From: Neisseria sp. 83E34
Lineage (GTDB): Bacteria; Pseudomonadota; Gammaproteobacteria; Burkholderiales; Neisseriaceae
DNA length: 64,000 bases
Direction: 5' to 3'
NCBI RefSeq assembly: GCF_001308015.1
Contig: NZ_LGYH01000009.1
Coordinates: forward strand, 1 to 64,000
In this document: in pieces, positions 36,316 to 45,126 of the stretch
How positions within the stretch are numbered: position 1 is the stretch's first letter
Layout: every line of letters starts with the position of its first letter
Translations under genes and position numbers: made by a program
The notes under the pieces: model-generated
Database searches by the model: none
What the model was told of the DNA's origin: nothing
What the model saw: the letters and a program-made list of their open reading frames with translations, nothing else

Positions 36316-38023
36316 CAAACACCCCGAACGCAATCCGCCCCGAAGCGCATACCGCTTCATGATTTTCCAGCTTAAACGTCAGCTTGTTTTTATCCGCATC
36401 ATATTTCAGCTCTGCAAACACTTCATGATGCGGGCGCAGGAATTGCTGGTATTTCAGGTTTTCCACCCGCACAACGCTTTGCCGCCCCCAGTCGAACCGT
36501 TCGGCCAAATCGCGCACCCATTGCAGCTCGATCACGCCGGGCACCAGCGGGAAATTGGCGAAGTGTCCGCCGAAATACACCAAATCGAGCGGCACACGGC
36601 CTTGGAAGCGGTGTGTTTCTGCGTTTTCAGACAGGCATGGCTGCCATTGCGGTGCGGTTTGCGCTTCGGTAAAGGCCGTCTGAAAATCTGCGGCGGTGAT
36701 TTTGGATTGGGCGTTGCGCGGCAAGGCATCGGTGAAACGCCAATAGCGCGGCAAGGCCACCGTGTCTTGCGTGGCGGCGAGGTGTTTTTTCAGCGCCGCC
36801 GCCACAGCCGCCCGCCCCTGCTCCTGCAAGGCTTGGATGCCGTCTGAATTCAACGCCGCCCACACGGCGGGGCGTTTGTGCTGCGGGTGCTGGGCGCAAT
36901 AGGCATCGGCAATCCATTCATGCGCCAGCAGGTCGTGTTCGATTTGGTTTAGTGACACGCGTTTGTCCTCAAATTTGATAATCCGGTCTTTCCGGCCAAG
37001 CAGTAAAAAGCCTTCGGGCTGCATTTCCACCATATCGGCGGTTTGAAAGCGGCCGTTGGTCCACGGCGATTGCGCCCATAACGCGCCGTCTTCATCCTGC
37101 CCGATTTCCACGGCGGCAAAGGGCTGCCATTCGCGGCGGTGCCGGCGCGACGCAATCACGCCGGTTTCGGTACTGCCGTAAATCTCAAAAGGCCGCACGG
37201 CGTGCTTTTCCAGCAAATCGGCTGTCGTTTCCGGCAACGCGCCGCCCGCCGACACAATCCCCGCCACTTTGCCGCCCACCGCCTGCCAGTTGCGCGCTTC
37301 GCCCAAACGGTTCAACACCGCCGGGCTGGCAATCCACACCGATTGCGCGTGCGCCGAAGTGGCGGCCAACAAGGTTTCGGGATACACATTTTGCAGGCGG
37401 TCCATCGTCCAACCCATAGTGAGCGCGAGTGCGAAGCGGAAGGTAAAACCATACATATGCTGCGGGCTGACGCTGCCGATTACGGTTAAACCCTCCTGCC
37501 GAAACGGCACGACTTCCGCCAAAGCCAAAGCCTCCGCCTCCATCTGCCCCGCCGTTTTCACCACCACCTGCGCGCCGCCGGTCGAGCCGGACGTTTTCAG
37601 ACAGGCCTCGGCATCTGCGGGAATCAACAGATTTTCCGGCATCGCGATTTCAGACGGCATATCGCTTAACACAGCGGGAATATTGTAAACCTTATCTTCT
37701 GCACAAAGGCCGTCTGAAAACGCTTTTTCATGCGGCGCATCCGTCAGCCACACATCCGCCGTATTGCCCCAATCCACATTATCCTGCGCCAAATTCGGCG
37801 GCAACAACACCCGCACCCCCGCATGCCACGCCGCCAGCACCGCACAGGCAAAAAACGCGGCATCTTCAAACCACAAAGCTGCGGTTTGCACGTTTTGCGT
37901 TTTCAGACGGCCTGAAAGGTAGATAACGGCACGGTTAAAATCGGCGCGCGTCCAATCAGGGTTGGTGGCGATTAGGGTGGTTTGCGGGAGGGTTGGGGAT
38001 AGTGTCTGGGTAAGATTATTCAT
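36305..38023 (-). CDS. AMP-dependent acyl ligase fused to a FabZ-like dehydratase
   Basis: 572 residues. The adenylating domain (1 to about 460) has KTSGSTGGAQ as P-loop, the IYGSTETG motif, and LLGRKDRIIKFEDKRV as hinge. The last 100 residues form a hot-dog domain with GGHFANFPLVPG, the FabA/FabZ catalytic His loop. It joins the ApeH-like ligase, which loads the aryl starter on an ACP, to an ApeI-like dehydratase. DUS in the frame: TG type at 36624-36639 and 37593-37607 (one end base off), AG type at 36673 and 37707 (forward) and 37902 (reverse), AT type at 36838 and 37649. Confidence 0.83.
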   Translation of the reverse strand: MNNLTQTLSPTLPQTTLIATNPDWTRADFNRAVIYLSGRLKTQNVQTAALWFEDAAFFACAVLAAWHAGVRVLLPPNLAQDNVDWGNTADVWLTDAPHEKAFSDGLCAEDKVYNIPAVLSDMPSEIAMPENLLIPADAEACLKTSGSTGGAQVVVKTAGQMEAEALALAEVVPFRQEGLTVIGSVSPQHMYGFTFRFALALTMGWTMDRLQNVYPETLLAATSAHAQSVWIASPAVLNRLGEARNWQAVGGKVAGIVSAGGALPETTADLLEKHAVRPFEIYGSTETGVIASRRHRREWQPFAAVEIGQDEDGALWAQSPWTNGRFQTADMVEMQPEGFLLLGRKDRIIKFEDKRVSLNQIEHDLLAHEWIADAYCAQHPQHKRPAVWAALNSDGIQALQEQGRAAVAAALKKHLAATQDTVALPRYWRFTDALPRNAQSKITAADFQTAFTEAQTAPQWQPCLSENAETHRFQGRVPLDLVYFGGHFANFPLVPGVIELQWVRDLAERFDWGRQSVVRVENLKYQQFLRPHHEVFAELKYDADKNKLTFKLENHEAVCASGRIAFGVFEAV

Positions 38024-38035
38024 AATATTATTTTG

Positions 38036-38518
38036 TTAATGACCTAATATTTTTGCTTTTTCTTTATTAAATTCCTGCTCAGAAAGCACACCTTGATCTA
38101 ATAATTGTTTCAAATTTATCAATTTTTTATATTTGCCATCATCAAAATTATCATTATCTATCGATTTTTCTACACATATAAAAATAATTTCAATTCTAGG
38201 CCAATTGCCAAACATATGAGGAGGTACAGAAGTTCGCTCTCTTATGGCCTTCATTTGCTTATTTTCCTTGTTACAAAACTCATTCGCTCTTCTTTCTGCA
38301 CTACTTCGTATCGCAGAAGAAGGGGTCGCTCCTGTCGCTCCTTGATGGAAAATTCTATATTCTTGGGCATTATTTTCATTGATACCAACAATACTTTCTT
38401 TACCTTTATATATCAGTGCCGTATCAAATCTAGAAACGCCTGTTTCAACAGGCTGAATTGCAGATACAGTTGTGCAACCGGCCAAAATAAAAACTAATAA
38501 CATATTAAGTTTGTACAT
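38036..38518 (-). CDS. lipoprotein with C-terminal SHOCT-like segment
   Basis: 160 residues. Signal peptide with lipobox LAGC (Cys15); the last 30 residues (LINLKQLLDQGVLSEQEFN) fit the SHOCT short C-terminal domain. Much more AT-rich than the APE genes around it and not an APE gene, so it looks inserted. Function unknown. Confidence 0.75.
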   Translation of the reverse strand: MYKLNMLLVFILAGCTTVSAIQPVETGVSRFDTALIYKGKESIVGINENNAQEYRIFHQGATGATPSSAIRSSAERRANEFCNKENKQMKAIRERTSVPPHMFGNWPRIEIIFICVEKSIDNDNFDDGKYKKLINLKQLLDQGVLSEQEFNKEKAKILGH

Positions 38519-38599
38519 AATTTTTTCCCATTTGTGTTTTATTACAGCTAAAAAATAACATCTAATTAACGATTAGCGAAGAAAGTTTCCAAGTAATTT

Positions 38600-39586
38600 T
38601 TACTTCAAAGGCTTTGCCAAACGGTAAACCCTACCTTTGCCCGTTCCCACCGCTTCCAGCAACCCGGCTTCGGTCAACTCCGCCAGATATTTTCTGACGG
38701 TCGCCGCTGATTTTCCGGTCAGTTGCTGCGCCCTGCTGTTGGAAATTTCAGCGTTTTCCTCAAGGTAGCGTCGTATCGGCAGATAGGCTTGGCGGGCTTT
38801 CTCGCTGATTTGGGTATTTGCAACATCATTCGTTGCATCAAGTGCGTAAACTTTCAAGGTTTGAAGCAACATATCGAGCATAAACTCAACAAATACGGTT
38901 GAATTGTTGGCTTTATCAGCCTCGGTCAAAACACGGTAATAGCCCTGCTGATTGCCGTACACCATCGTTTCTACGGGTATCCACGCAAATAAGGGATTCC
39001 AGCTGCTCAACATCACGCTCTGCCACAATCTGCCCATGCGGCCGTTACCGTCTTCAAACGGGTGGATCATTTCGATTTCATAATGCACGACTGCACTTTT
39101 TACCAACATGGGCGTATCGTCGGTTTCTGCCCATGCAAACAGTTTTTCCATCAAATCGGGTACAAACTGCGGTCGTGCGCCCATGTGCAGCAATGTGCCG
39201 TCGGCAGCAAAAATACCGACATCTTTATGGCGGAAACCACCGGCCTGGCGAACAATGCCTTCGGTCAGCAAACCGTGTGCTTTAAGAAAATCGCCGATTC
39301 TGTATGGGTTGAAATTCAGGATTTCTTCATACGCATCGTAGGCATTTTTCACTTCTTGAATTTCTTTCGGATTACCCAACACCCGTTTGCCGTTGATGAT
39401 GTCGGTTACTTGTTCTATGGTTAAAGAATTGTTTTCAATGGCTAAAGACGATTGAATCGAGCGGATGCGGTTTTCTTTACGCAAATACAGGTTGCGTTCG
39501 TATTGAAATTGCAAGCGGCCTATGATGTGTGAAATTTCTACGATCAGATTAAGAATGTGGTTGGTAATACTGAAAGGCGGCTTCAT
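38600..39586 (-). CDS. Fic/DOC family AMP-transferase with winged-helix C-terminus
   Basis: 328 residues from MKPPFSIT, with CAGGAAACACC before the ATG. Complete Fic motif HPFEDGNGR with catalytic His175. SLAIEN (about residue 43) matches the N-terminal inhibitory helix motif (S/T)xxxE(N/G) of self-inhibited class II Fic proteins. The C-terminus (about 265-325) is a winged helix-turn-helix (SRAQQLTGKSAATVRKYLAELTEAGL has the pattern; positions about 282-307). Fic enzymes modify proteins with AMP. Sits between APE genes as an insertion. Confidence 0.87.
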   Translation of the reverse strand: MKPPFSITNHILNLIVEISHIIGRLQFQYERNLYLRKENRIRSIQSSLAIENNSLTIEQVTDIINGKRVLGNPKEIQEVKNAYDAYEEILNFNPYRIGDFLKAHGLLTEGIVRQAGGFRHKDVGIFAADGTLLHMGARPQFVPDLMEKLFAWAETDDTPMLVKSAVVHYEIEMIHPFEDGNGRMGRLWQSVMLSSWNPLFAWIPVETMVYGNQQGYYRVLTEADKANNSTVFVEFMLDMLLQTLKVYALDATNDVANTQISEKARQAYLPIRRYLEENAEISNSRAQQLTGKSAATVRKYLAELTEAGLLEAVGTGKGRVYRLAKPLK

Positions 39587-39632
39587 TGCGGTGTTTCCTG
39601 AATGTTCAGACGGCACAAATTGGAATATTGAA

Positions 39633-39680
39633 TTATACCGCTTATTTTATCGCTCGTTATACCGCTTATTTTATCGCTTA
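39633..39680. repeat. two tandem 24-bp repeats upstream of fic
   Basis: Two copies of a 24-base unit, TTATACCGCTTATTTTATCG plus four bases, differing only in the last two. It lies 47 bases before the fic start codon and on the minus strand carries TATAAT next to the second unit, so it is likely the promoter-operator of fic. Confidence 0.65.
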
Positions 39681-39707
39681 TCTCTTCCTATTTGCCCTCA
39701 TCGCAAG

Positions 39708-39766
39708 AGGCCGTCTGAAAAGCCGGCCTGTTTGTTAGCGCGTACTTTTTAATTTTCAGACGGCCT
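39708..39766. terminator. inverted AG-dialect DUS pair
   Basis: AGGCCGTCTGAAAA (39708) and TTTTCAGACGGCCT (to 39766) with 31 bases between, right at the stop of the membrane protein gene. It is built from the foreign dialect. Confidence 0.7.
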
Positions 39767-40305
39767 CAAACCTTCAACACCACTTTCCGGTAAATCCACT
39801 CTCCCGCAAACAACGTGCCCATCAACACATAAGAAATAATGCCCGTATAAAGCGCCCACCAATCATGCCTGTCTGAAAAGGCCAGCAGCGCGGAGGTGGC
39901 GGCGTTGAAGATAAAAAAGCCGCACCAGATTTGGGTTACCCGTCGGGTATAGCGTACACCTTCGGGCGGGAGGTCTGGGTCTTGCAGGCGGGCGAGGCGT
40001 TCGATCAGGGTTTGTTTGGCAAACAGGCTGGCGCCGAACACGGCAAGCATCAGTAAGTTCACGGCCACGGGATACCAATACATGGAATCAGGCCGTCTGA
40101 AAAGAATGACTGCGCCAAAAAAAGTAGCAAGCAGTAGCGACACGGCCTGTTGCGCGCGGGTTTTCTGTATCGCGGCGCGTATCAGCCATAAAGCGCACAT
40201 GGCGGCGGCAAGCCAGAAAAAGGCACCGTGTTCGCGGCCGTAATACCACAGTAAGGGATAGGCGATGCTGAGTATGACAAGAAAAACTTGGCCGATGATT
40301 TTCAT
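39766..40305 (-). CDS. COG4648-type membrane protein of the aryl polyene cluster
   Basis: 179 residues from MKIIGQVFLV. About five to six membrane segments. In sequence character and place it fits the small membrane protein between the ACP and AMP-ligase genes of APE clusters. Function unknown. A TG-type DUS (39864-39879) encodes FSDRHDWW between helices and an AG-type DUS lies at 40090-40101, so both dialects occur within one gene. Confidence 0.75.
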   Translation of the reverse strand: MKIIGQVFLVILSIAYPLLWYYGREHGAFFWLAAAMCALWLIRAAIQKTRAQQAVSLLLATFFGAVILFRRPDSMYWYPVAVNLLMLAVFGASLFAKQTLIERLARLQDPDLPPEGVRYTRRVTQIWCGFFIFNAATSALLAFSDRHDWWALYTGIISYVLMGTLFAGEWIYRKVVLKV

Positions 40306-40352
40306 AATAGCTTTGGAATGAATATTGTTGAACGGTATGGGCAAAACAAGTT

Positions 40353-40386
40353 TTCAAACGGCCTCTTTCCTTCAAGGCCGTCTGAA
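40353..40386. terminator. AG-dialect DUS hairpin
   Basis: TTCAAACGGCCT (one mismatch) and AGGCCGTCTGAA around a 10-base loop, in the 153-base gap after the ACP gene. Confidence 0.6.
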
Positions 40387-40458
40387 AATTAATCCGAACA
40401 TAGCAAAACGGCGGGCAAGCATGCCCGCCCTTCGGCTCAAGGATAGATTCAATGTTGC

Positions 40459-40707
40459 TTATTCGGCATCAATTTTTAAGACGGCCTGCACCACATCATC
40501 TACGGTGCGCACGTTGCGGAAGTCTTCGGCTTTGAGCTTACGGCCGGTTTCGCGCTTGATGTGATCGATTAAATCGATGGCGTCGATGCTGTCGATTTCC
40601 AAATCTTCATAAAGATTGGTTTCCGGCTTGATGCGCTCAGGCTCGATTTCGAACAGATTGACCAAAGCGTCAGTCAGAATCTGGCGGATTTCTTGTTCGG
40701 TCATCAT
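40459..40707 (-). CDS. acyl carrier protein of the aryl polyene cluster (second ACP)
   Basis: 82 residues, 4'-phosphopantetheine site EIDSIDAIDL. AAGGAGTGA stands before ATGATG; the second ATG has the better spacing. APE clusters regularly hold two ACPs side by side; this one is nearer to housekeeping ACPs in its core. Seven bases after the other ACP gene. Confidence 0.88.
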   Translation of the reverse strand: MMTEQEIRQILTDALVNLFEIEPERIKPETNLYEDLEIDSIDAIDLIDHIKRETGRKLKAEDFRNVRTVDDVVQAVLKIDAE

Positions 40708-40714
40708 TCACTCC

Positions 40715-40972
40715 TTATGCTTGGCGGCTGCGGATGAAGTCGGCCAATGTGGCTACGCTGGCAAAGTGGTCGCGCAGATTGTCTTTTTCCCCGTCGAGCT
40801 GGAAACCGAAGGTTTTTTGTACGGCCAAGCCCAATTCCAAAGCATCTACCGAATCCAAGCCCAAGCCTTCATCACCAAACAGCGGGGCATCGGTTTCAAT
40901 ATCTTCGACGGTAATGTCTTCCAAACCCAAGCTGTCGATGATCATTTGTTTGATTTGTGTTTCTAAGTTCAT
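40715..40972 (-). CDS. acyl carrier protein of the aryl polyene cluster (first ACP)
   Basis: 85 residues from MNLETQIKQM, whose ATG overlaps the acyltransferase stop as ATGA. Carrier site GLDSVDALEL. More acidic insertion (PLFGDEGLG) than the second ACP, as in the paired ACPs of other APE clusters. Confidence 0.88.
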   Translation of the reverse strand: MNLETQIKQMIIDSLGLEDITVEDIETDAPLFGDEGLGLDSVDALELGLAVQKTFGFQLDGEKDNLRDHFASVATLADFIRSRQA

Positions 40973-41727
40973 GTTGTTTCTCGTGTGAAATAGTCTTGCA
41001 AATAAGAGTTTAAACGTCGAGCGGCAATGGGCAGCGGCTTTTCTGCCAACCAATCTTGCGGATTGATGTCTTCGCCGACCGTAATTTCGTAATGTATGGT
41101 GCGGGGTGGGATTTTATACCATGGCTGGCCTTTTTTGAAATTCGGCGGATCCATTTTGATGCACACGGGCGTAATCACTTCGGCACTTCTCAAACCGATA
41201 GATACTGCGCCGCGGTGCAGCTTGATTTGCCCGTCCCAACCCGTGCGTGTTCCTTCAGGGAAAATCAGCAGACTTTGCCCGCTTTTAAACACGGCATCCA
41301 CTTCTTCCATCATTTCCATTGATTCATCGTTCGGAATATAACCCGTGGCGAGAATCTGACTTTTCATGGAAGGGTTTTTAAGCAGGTCTTTTTTAACGAT
41401 GCAATTCATCTGCGGCACATGCCCGATCAGCAACACCACATCCAATAGCGAAGGGTGATTGGCCAGTACCAACTGGCCGGGTTTGCCCAGCTTTTCCAAG
41501 CCGTTGAAGCGTACGCTCAACACGCCCGACCAAATCAGATAGCCGACAAACCATTTCCATACCCTGCCAATCAATCGTCGGGCTTGTATTTGGCGGGGAA
41601 TATCGTTTTTTGTGCTTTTTAATGTATAAGGCAGCAAAACGATTTTAAACAGCACGCCCACCACACCAAACAATACAAAGCCGAATAATGTTGCAAAAAA
41701 GCGGCGGTAGTAATTCAATGACTTCAT
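40969..41727 (-). CDS. PlsC-like 1-acylglycerol-phosphate acyltransferase
   Basis: 252 residues from MKSLNYYRRF; its ATG overlaps the stop before it as ATGA. N-terminal membrane helix, NHPSLLD (HX4D) and FPEGTR motifs. It is the second lysophospholipid-type acyltransferase of the cluster and probably works with the LpxL-like one in forming the polyene lipid. Confidence 0.87.
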   Translation of the reverse strand: MKSLNYYRRFFATLFGFVLFGVVGVLFKIVLLPYTLKSTKNDIPRQIQARRLIGRVWKWFVGYLIWSGVLSVRFNGLEKLGKPGQLVLANHPSLLDVVLLIGHVPQMNCIVKKDLLKNPSMKSQILATGYIPNDESMEMMEEVDAVFKSGQSLLIFPEGTRTGWDGQIKLHRGAVSIGLRSAEVITPVCIKMDPPNFKKGQPWYKIPPRTIHYEITVGEDINPQDWLAEKPLPIAARRLNSYLQDYFTRETT

Positions 41728-42470
41728 AAAGCTTTCTGCCACAGCCAGCGGCGTTTGCCATAATATCTGGTTTCTTCATGCCTGTCTGAAAGCATGAAGC
41801 GTATCCAATCAAGCGCGCCCCAATAGGGTGAGTTTTTTTCGGCATCTTTGCAGCAAGACAAAGCTAAATGGTATTGCCGGCCCGGCTGCAATACCATTGC
41901 AAGCGCATAAGGCATGGGCGCACGTTCGGCTTCGAGCGCGTATTCTTCCGACAAAGGGTCGTCTGCAACCACCAACAACACTTGTTCCGCACCTTCCTGC
42001 ATCAACGCACAAGCTTCTGCCAAAGCCGTTTCCAAACCATCGCTGCCCACCGCCAAAGCGGTGTTCTCACGCATATCTTTACGCAACATAGACCATTGCC
42101 CAACTTGCGCATTATGCACAGACAGGCCGAAAGACGTGGGTGATACGGTGTGTGTTTTCATCAATTCAAGCCACAGCTCGAAGCTGCGGTTTAATTCGCC
42201 GTCATGCGAGGCAAACACCAAAATGCTTTCAGGATGTTTTTCTGCAAGATTCCACGCCGCATCACACACCAGCCGCGCCGCCTTGCCCAACCGCCGCCGC
42301 TGCATAGCGGGCAAAAAAGCCAGCTCAGGTTTATAATCAGGCTGGCTTTCAACAAAAGCTGTGTCCGCCGACCATTGCTGCCAAGCGTCAAGCCCTGCCA
42401 AACGGCTTGAAGAAGCCTGCCATTCGACAATATCAAAAGAAAATCTGCAATGGGAAGATGCGGTCATCAT
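41724..42470 (-). CDS. beta-ketoacyl synthase chain-length factor
   Basis: 248 residues, N-terminal half of a thiolase fold, no active-site Cys. Fits the Ketoacyl-synt_2 family, the chain-length factor (ApeC-like) that pairs with a ketosynthase and sets polyene length. First gene of the leftward operon. A DUS (41778-41792) encodes LSDRHEE near the C-terminus. Confidence 0.8.
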   Translation of the reverse strand: MMTASSHCRFSFDIVEWQASSSRLAGLDAWQQWSADTAFVESQPDYKPELAFLPAMQRRRLGKAARLVCDAAWNLAEKHPESILVFASHDGELNRSFELWLELMKTHTVSPTSFGLSVHNAQVGQWSMLRKDMRENTALAVGSDGLETALAEACALMQEGAEQVLLVVADDPLSEEYALEAERAPMPYALAMVLQPGRQYHLALSCCKDAEKNSPYWGALDWIRFMLSDRHEETRYYGKRRWLWQKAL

Positions 42471-42514
42471 GCGTTTAATCTGGTCGGTAAATGCTGTTAT
42501 TTTAACCTAAGGTT

Positions 42515-42542
42515 TTAACAAAAAACAGCAATGCAATATAAT
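42515..42542 (+). promoter_or_regulatory. promoter of the rightward APE operon
   Basis: TTAACA (42515-42520), 16-base spacer, perfect TATAAT (42537-42542), with the ATG at 42593. It lies in the 122-base gap between the two divergent APE operons. Confidence 0.65.
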
Positions 42543-42592
42543 TGGCACATTATTATTGACACCGGCTTATATATTAACAGCCCACACCGTTC

Positions 42593-43081
42593 ATGAATGC
42601 TCCGCTCACCTGCCCCATCACATCCGTTGCACCGCTTTTACCACACAGTGGCCATATGGTTCTGCTCGACTGCATTACCGATTACGGTTCCGGCCATCTT
42701 TCTGCTACCACCAAAATAGGTGAAAACCATATTCTCTTAAAAAATAACCACCTACCTTGTTTTACCGGCATAGAGATTATGGCGCAAGGCATAGGCGCGC
42801 TGATGGGCTGTCATGCCGCCAACGCGGGCGAACCAATTAAACTGGGCTTTTTACTCGGCACCCGCAAGCTGAATTTATTTGCCGACAATATTCCGATTGG
42901 TACTGAATTGCTGGTGAAAGTTCAGGAATCTGTAATGGATTCAACCGGTTTCGGCGTGTTTGACTGCACGCTTCACTGGACTGACGCTCCTGAACATGAA
43001 AAAAGCAAGCTGCCGGCCGACGGCTTGTTGGCGCAAGCTGCTCTGAATGTTTACAGCCCGAAAGAAGTGCAAACTGCTTGA
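42593..43081 (+). CDS. hot-dog 3-hydroxyacyl-ACP dehydratase (ApeP-like)
   Basis: 162 residues. APLLPHSGHMVLLD carries the loop of the small COG4706-type hot-dog dehydratases of APE clusters; FLLGTRKLNL follows. It would remove water during each polyene elongation cycle, alongside the dehydratase domain fused to the ligase. First gene of the rightward operon. Confidence 0.8.
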   Translation: MNAPLTCPITSVAPLLPHSGHMVLLDCITDYGSGHLSATTKIGENHILLKNNHLPCFTGIEIMAQGIGALMGCHAANAGEPIKLGFLLGTRKLNLFADNIPIGTELLVKVQESVMDSTGFGVFDCTLHWTDAPEHEKSKLPADGLLAQAALNVYSPKEVQTA

Positions 43082-43097
43082 ACGGAATGTCGTTTTT

Positions 43098-43109
43098 TTC
43101 AGACAGGCA
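43098..43109 (-). repeat. DNA uptake sequence
   Basis: TTCAGACAGGCA between the dehydratase and ketoreductase genes. Confidence 0.8.
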
Positions 43110-43158
43110 GAGTGTCTATCAACTCGCCTGAATCAAATTTTAAGTTAAGGAAAACGTA

Positions 43159-43887
43159 ATGATCGAAACCATTTTAATCACCGGCTCCAACCGAGGCATC
43201 GGTAAAGCAGTTGCCTTGGGCTTGGCTGAAGACGGCTATGACATCGTTGTTCATTGCCGCAGCCGCCGCGAAGAAGCGGAAGCCGTGGCCGAATCCGTAC
43301 GCGCTTTGGGCAGGCAGGCCAGAGTATTGCAGTTTGACGTTTCCAACCGAAGCCAATGCCGCGAAGTGCTCACCGCCGATATCGAAGCGCATGGTGCTTA
43401 TTACGGCGTGGTGCTGAATGCCGGCTTAACGCGCGACAACGCTTTTCCGGCTTTTGAAGACGAAGATTGGGATCAGGTGCTGCGCACCAATTTGGATGGT
43501 TTCTATAATGTGCTGCATCCGCTCGTCATGCCCATGATACGCCGCCGCAAAGCGGGGCGTATTGTATGCATGGCTTCCGTGTCCGGTATCACAGGTAACC
43601 GCGGCCAAGTCAATTACAGCGCCTCCAAAGCCGGCATTATCGGTGCGGCCAAAGCTCTCGCGGTGGAGCTCGCCAAGCGGAAAATCACGGTCAATTGTGT
43701 GGCTCCCGGCCTGATTGATACGGAAATTGTGGATGAAAACGTGCCGGTGGAGGAGATTTTAAAAGCCGTGCCTGCCGCGCGCATGGGTTCGCCGGAAGAA
43801 GTGGCGCACGCCGTTCGTTTTTTGATGGACGAGAAAGCAGCGTATATCACGCGGCAGGTTATTGCGGTAAACGGAGGTTTGTGTTGA
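43159..43887 (+). CDS. 3-oxoacyl-ACP reductase (FabG-like)
   Basis: 242 residues, short-chain dehydrogenase. TGSNRGIG nucleotide site, NAG motif (LNAGLT) and YSASKAG active-site motif. The ketoreductase of the polyene cycle (ApeQ-like). Its last bases overlap the start of the next gene. Confidence 0.9.
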   Translation: MIETILITGSNRGIGKAVALGLAEDGYDIVVHCRSRREEAEAVAESVRALGRQARVLQFDVSNRSQCREVLTADIEAHGAYYGVVLNAGLTRDNAFPAFEDEDWDQVLRTNLDGFYNVLHPLVMPMIRRRKAGRIVCMASVSGITGNRGQVNYSASKAGIIGAAKALAVELAKRKITVNCVAPGLIDTEIVDENVPVEEILKAVPAARMGSPEEVAHAVRFLMDEKAAYITRQVIAVNGGLC

Positions 43888-45110
43888 GACGGGTTGTCGT
43901 TACAGGCATCGGCGGAATTACCGCATTCGGACGCGATTGGGAAAGCATTCAGACAGGCTTTCTAAAAGGTAAAAACGCCGTAAAAAGCATGGATTGGTCG
44001 GAGCAGTTTCCCGAATTGGAAGCACGCTTGGGTGCGGTAGTGGAAAACTACCAACCGCCCGCCCACTGGACGCGCAAACAGCTGCGCAGCATGGGGCGGG
44101 GGACGCAAATGGCTGTTGATGCCGCCGAACAGGCGTTGGCCGATGCAGGGCTTTTGGGCGATGAACGTATTAAAGACGGCCGCATGGGCGTAGCCGCCGG
44201 CTCTTCCGTGGGTAGCACCAAAGACACCGGCGTGATGGGCGATTTGGTGTTGCACGGCAACTCGCGCAACTTCAACGCCAACACTTATGTGCGCATGATG
44301 CCGCACACCGTTCCTGCCAACGTCGGCATTTTTTTCGGGCTTACCGGGCGCATCATTCCAACCTCCAGCGCCTGTTCGTCCGGCAGCCAGGGCATTGGTT
44401 ATTCTTACGAAGCCATTAAATACGGTTTGATAGACATGATGCTGGGGGGCGGCAGTGAAGAGTTCTGCCCTTCGGAAGTTTATGTGTTCGACTCGCTCTA
44501 TGCCGCCAGCCGCCGCAATCACGAACCCGAGCGTACCCCGCGTCCTTACGATAAAGACCGCGACGGTTTGGTTATTGGCGAGGGCGCAGGTTTTTTGGTG
44601 CTGGAGGAATTGGAATGCGCGCGCGCGCGCGGCGCCAAAATCTATGCCGAAATCGTGGGCTATGGTGCCAACAGCGACGGCAGCCACGTTACCCAGCCGC
44701 AAAAAGCCACCATGCAACGCTGCATGGAGATGGCTTTGAAAGACGCCGGCATCTCACCAAACCAAATCGGCTATGTTAACGGGCACGGCACAGCCACTGA
44801 AAAAGGCGACATCGCCGAAACCTTAGCAACAGAAGCCGTGTTCGGCCATGTGCCCATGAGTTCGCAAAAAAGCTATTTCGGCCACACGCTCGGCGCATGC
44901 GGCTCATTGGAATCTTGGTTTTCTATTGAAATGATGAACAGCGGCTGGTTCGCTCCTACCATCAATCTGGATAATATCGACCCGCTTTGCGGCAAGGTGG
45001 ATTATATCCGCGGCGAAGGGCGGGAAATCCAAACCGATTATGTGATGAACAACAACTTCGCTTTCGGCGGTGTGAACACTTCGCTGATATTCAAACGCTG
45101 GCAGGAATAA
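43881..45110 (+). CDS. beta-ketoacyl-ACP synthase (ApeR-like)
   Basis: 409 residues, FabF-like. Cys in SSACSSGSQ, His in NGHGTATEKG, His in SYFGHTLGAC, and FAFGGVNTS. The start is GTG at 43881 or TTG at 43884, with ACGGAGG just before; both overlap the ketoreductase gene. In APE clusters such a ketosynthase may start or support elongation next to the KS/CLF pair. Near-exact DUS (43948-43961) encodes IQTGF. Confidence 0.88.
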   Translation: MLRRVVVTGIGGITAFGRDWESIQTGFLKGKNAVKSMDWSEQFPELEARLGAVVENYQPPAHWTRKQLRSMGRGTQMAVDAAEQALADAGLLGDERIKDGRMGVAAGSSVGSTKDTGVMGDLVLHGNSRNFNANTYVRMMPHTVPANVGIFFGLTGRIIPTSSACSSGSQGIGYSYEAIKYGLIDMMLGGGSEEFCPSEVYVFDSLYAASRRNHEPERTPRPYDKDRDGLVIGEGAGFLVLEELECARARGAKIYAEIVGYGANSDGSHVTQPQKATMQRCMEMALKDAGISPNQIGYVNGHGTATEKGDIAETLATEAVFGHVPMSSQKSYFGHTLGACGSLESWFSIEMMNSGWFAPTINLDNIDPLCGKVDYIRGEGREIQTDYVMNNNFAFGGVNTSLIFKRWQE

Positions 45111-45126
45111 CAAGCCTTATGGCTAT

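Noticed and set aside
36305..38023. The many DUS of mixed dialect as evidence of a pseudogene
   Set aside because: The frame is intact for 572 codons with all adenylation and dehydratase motifs present.
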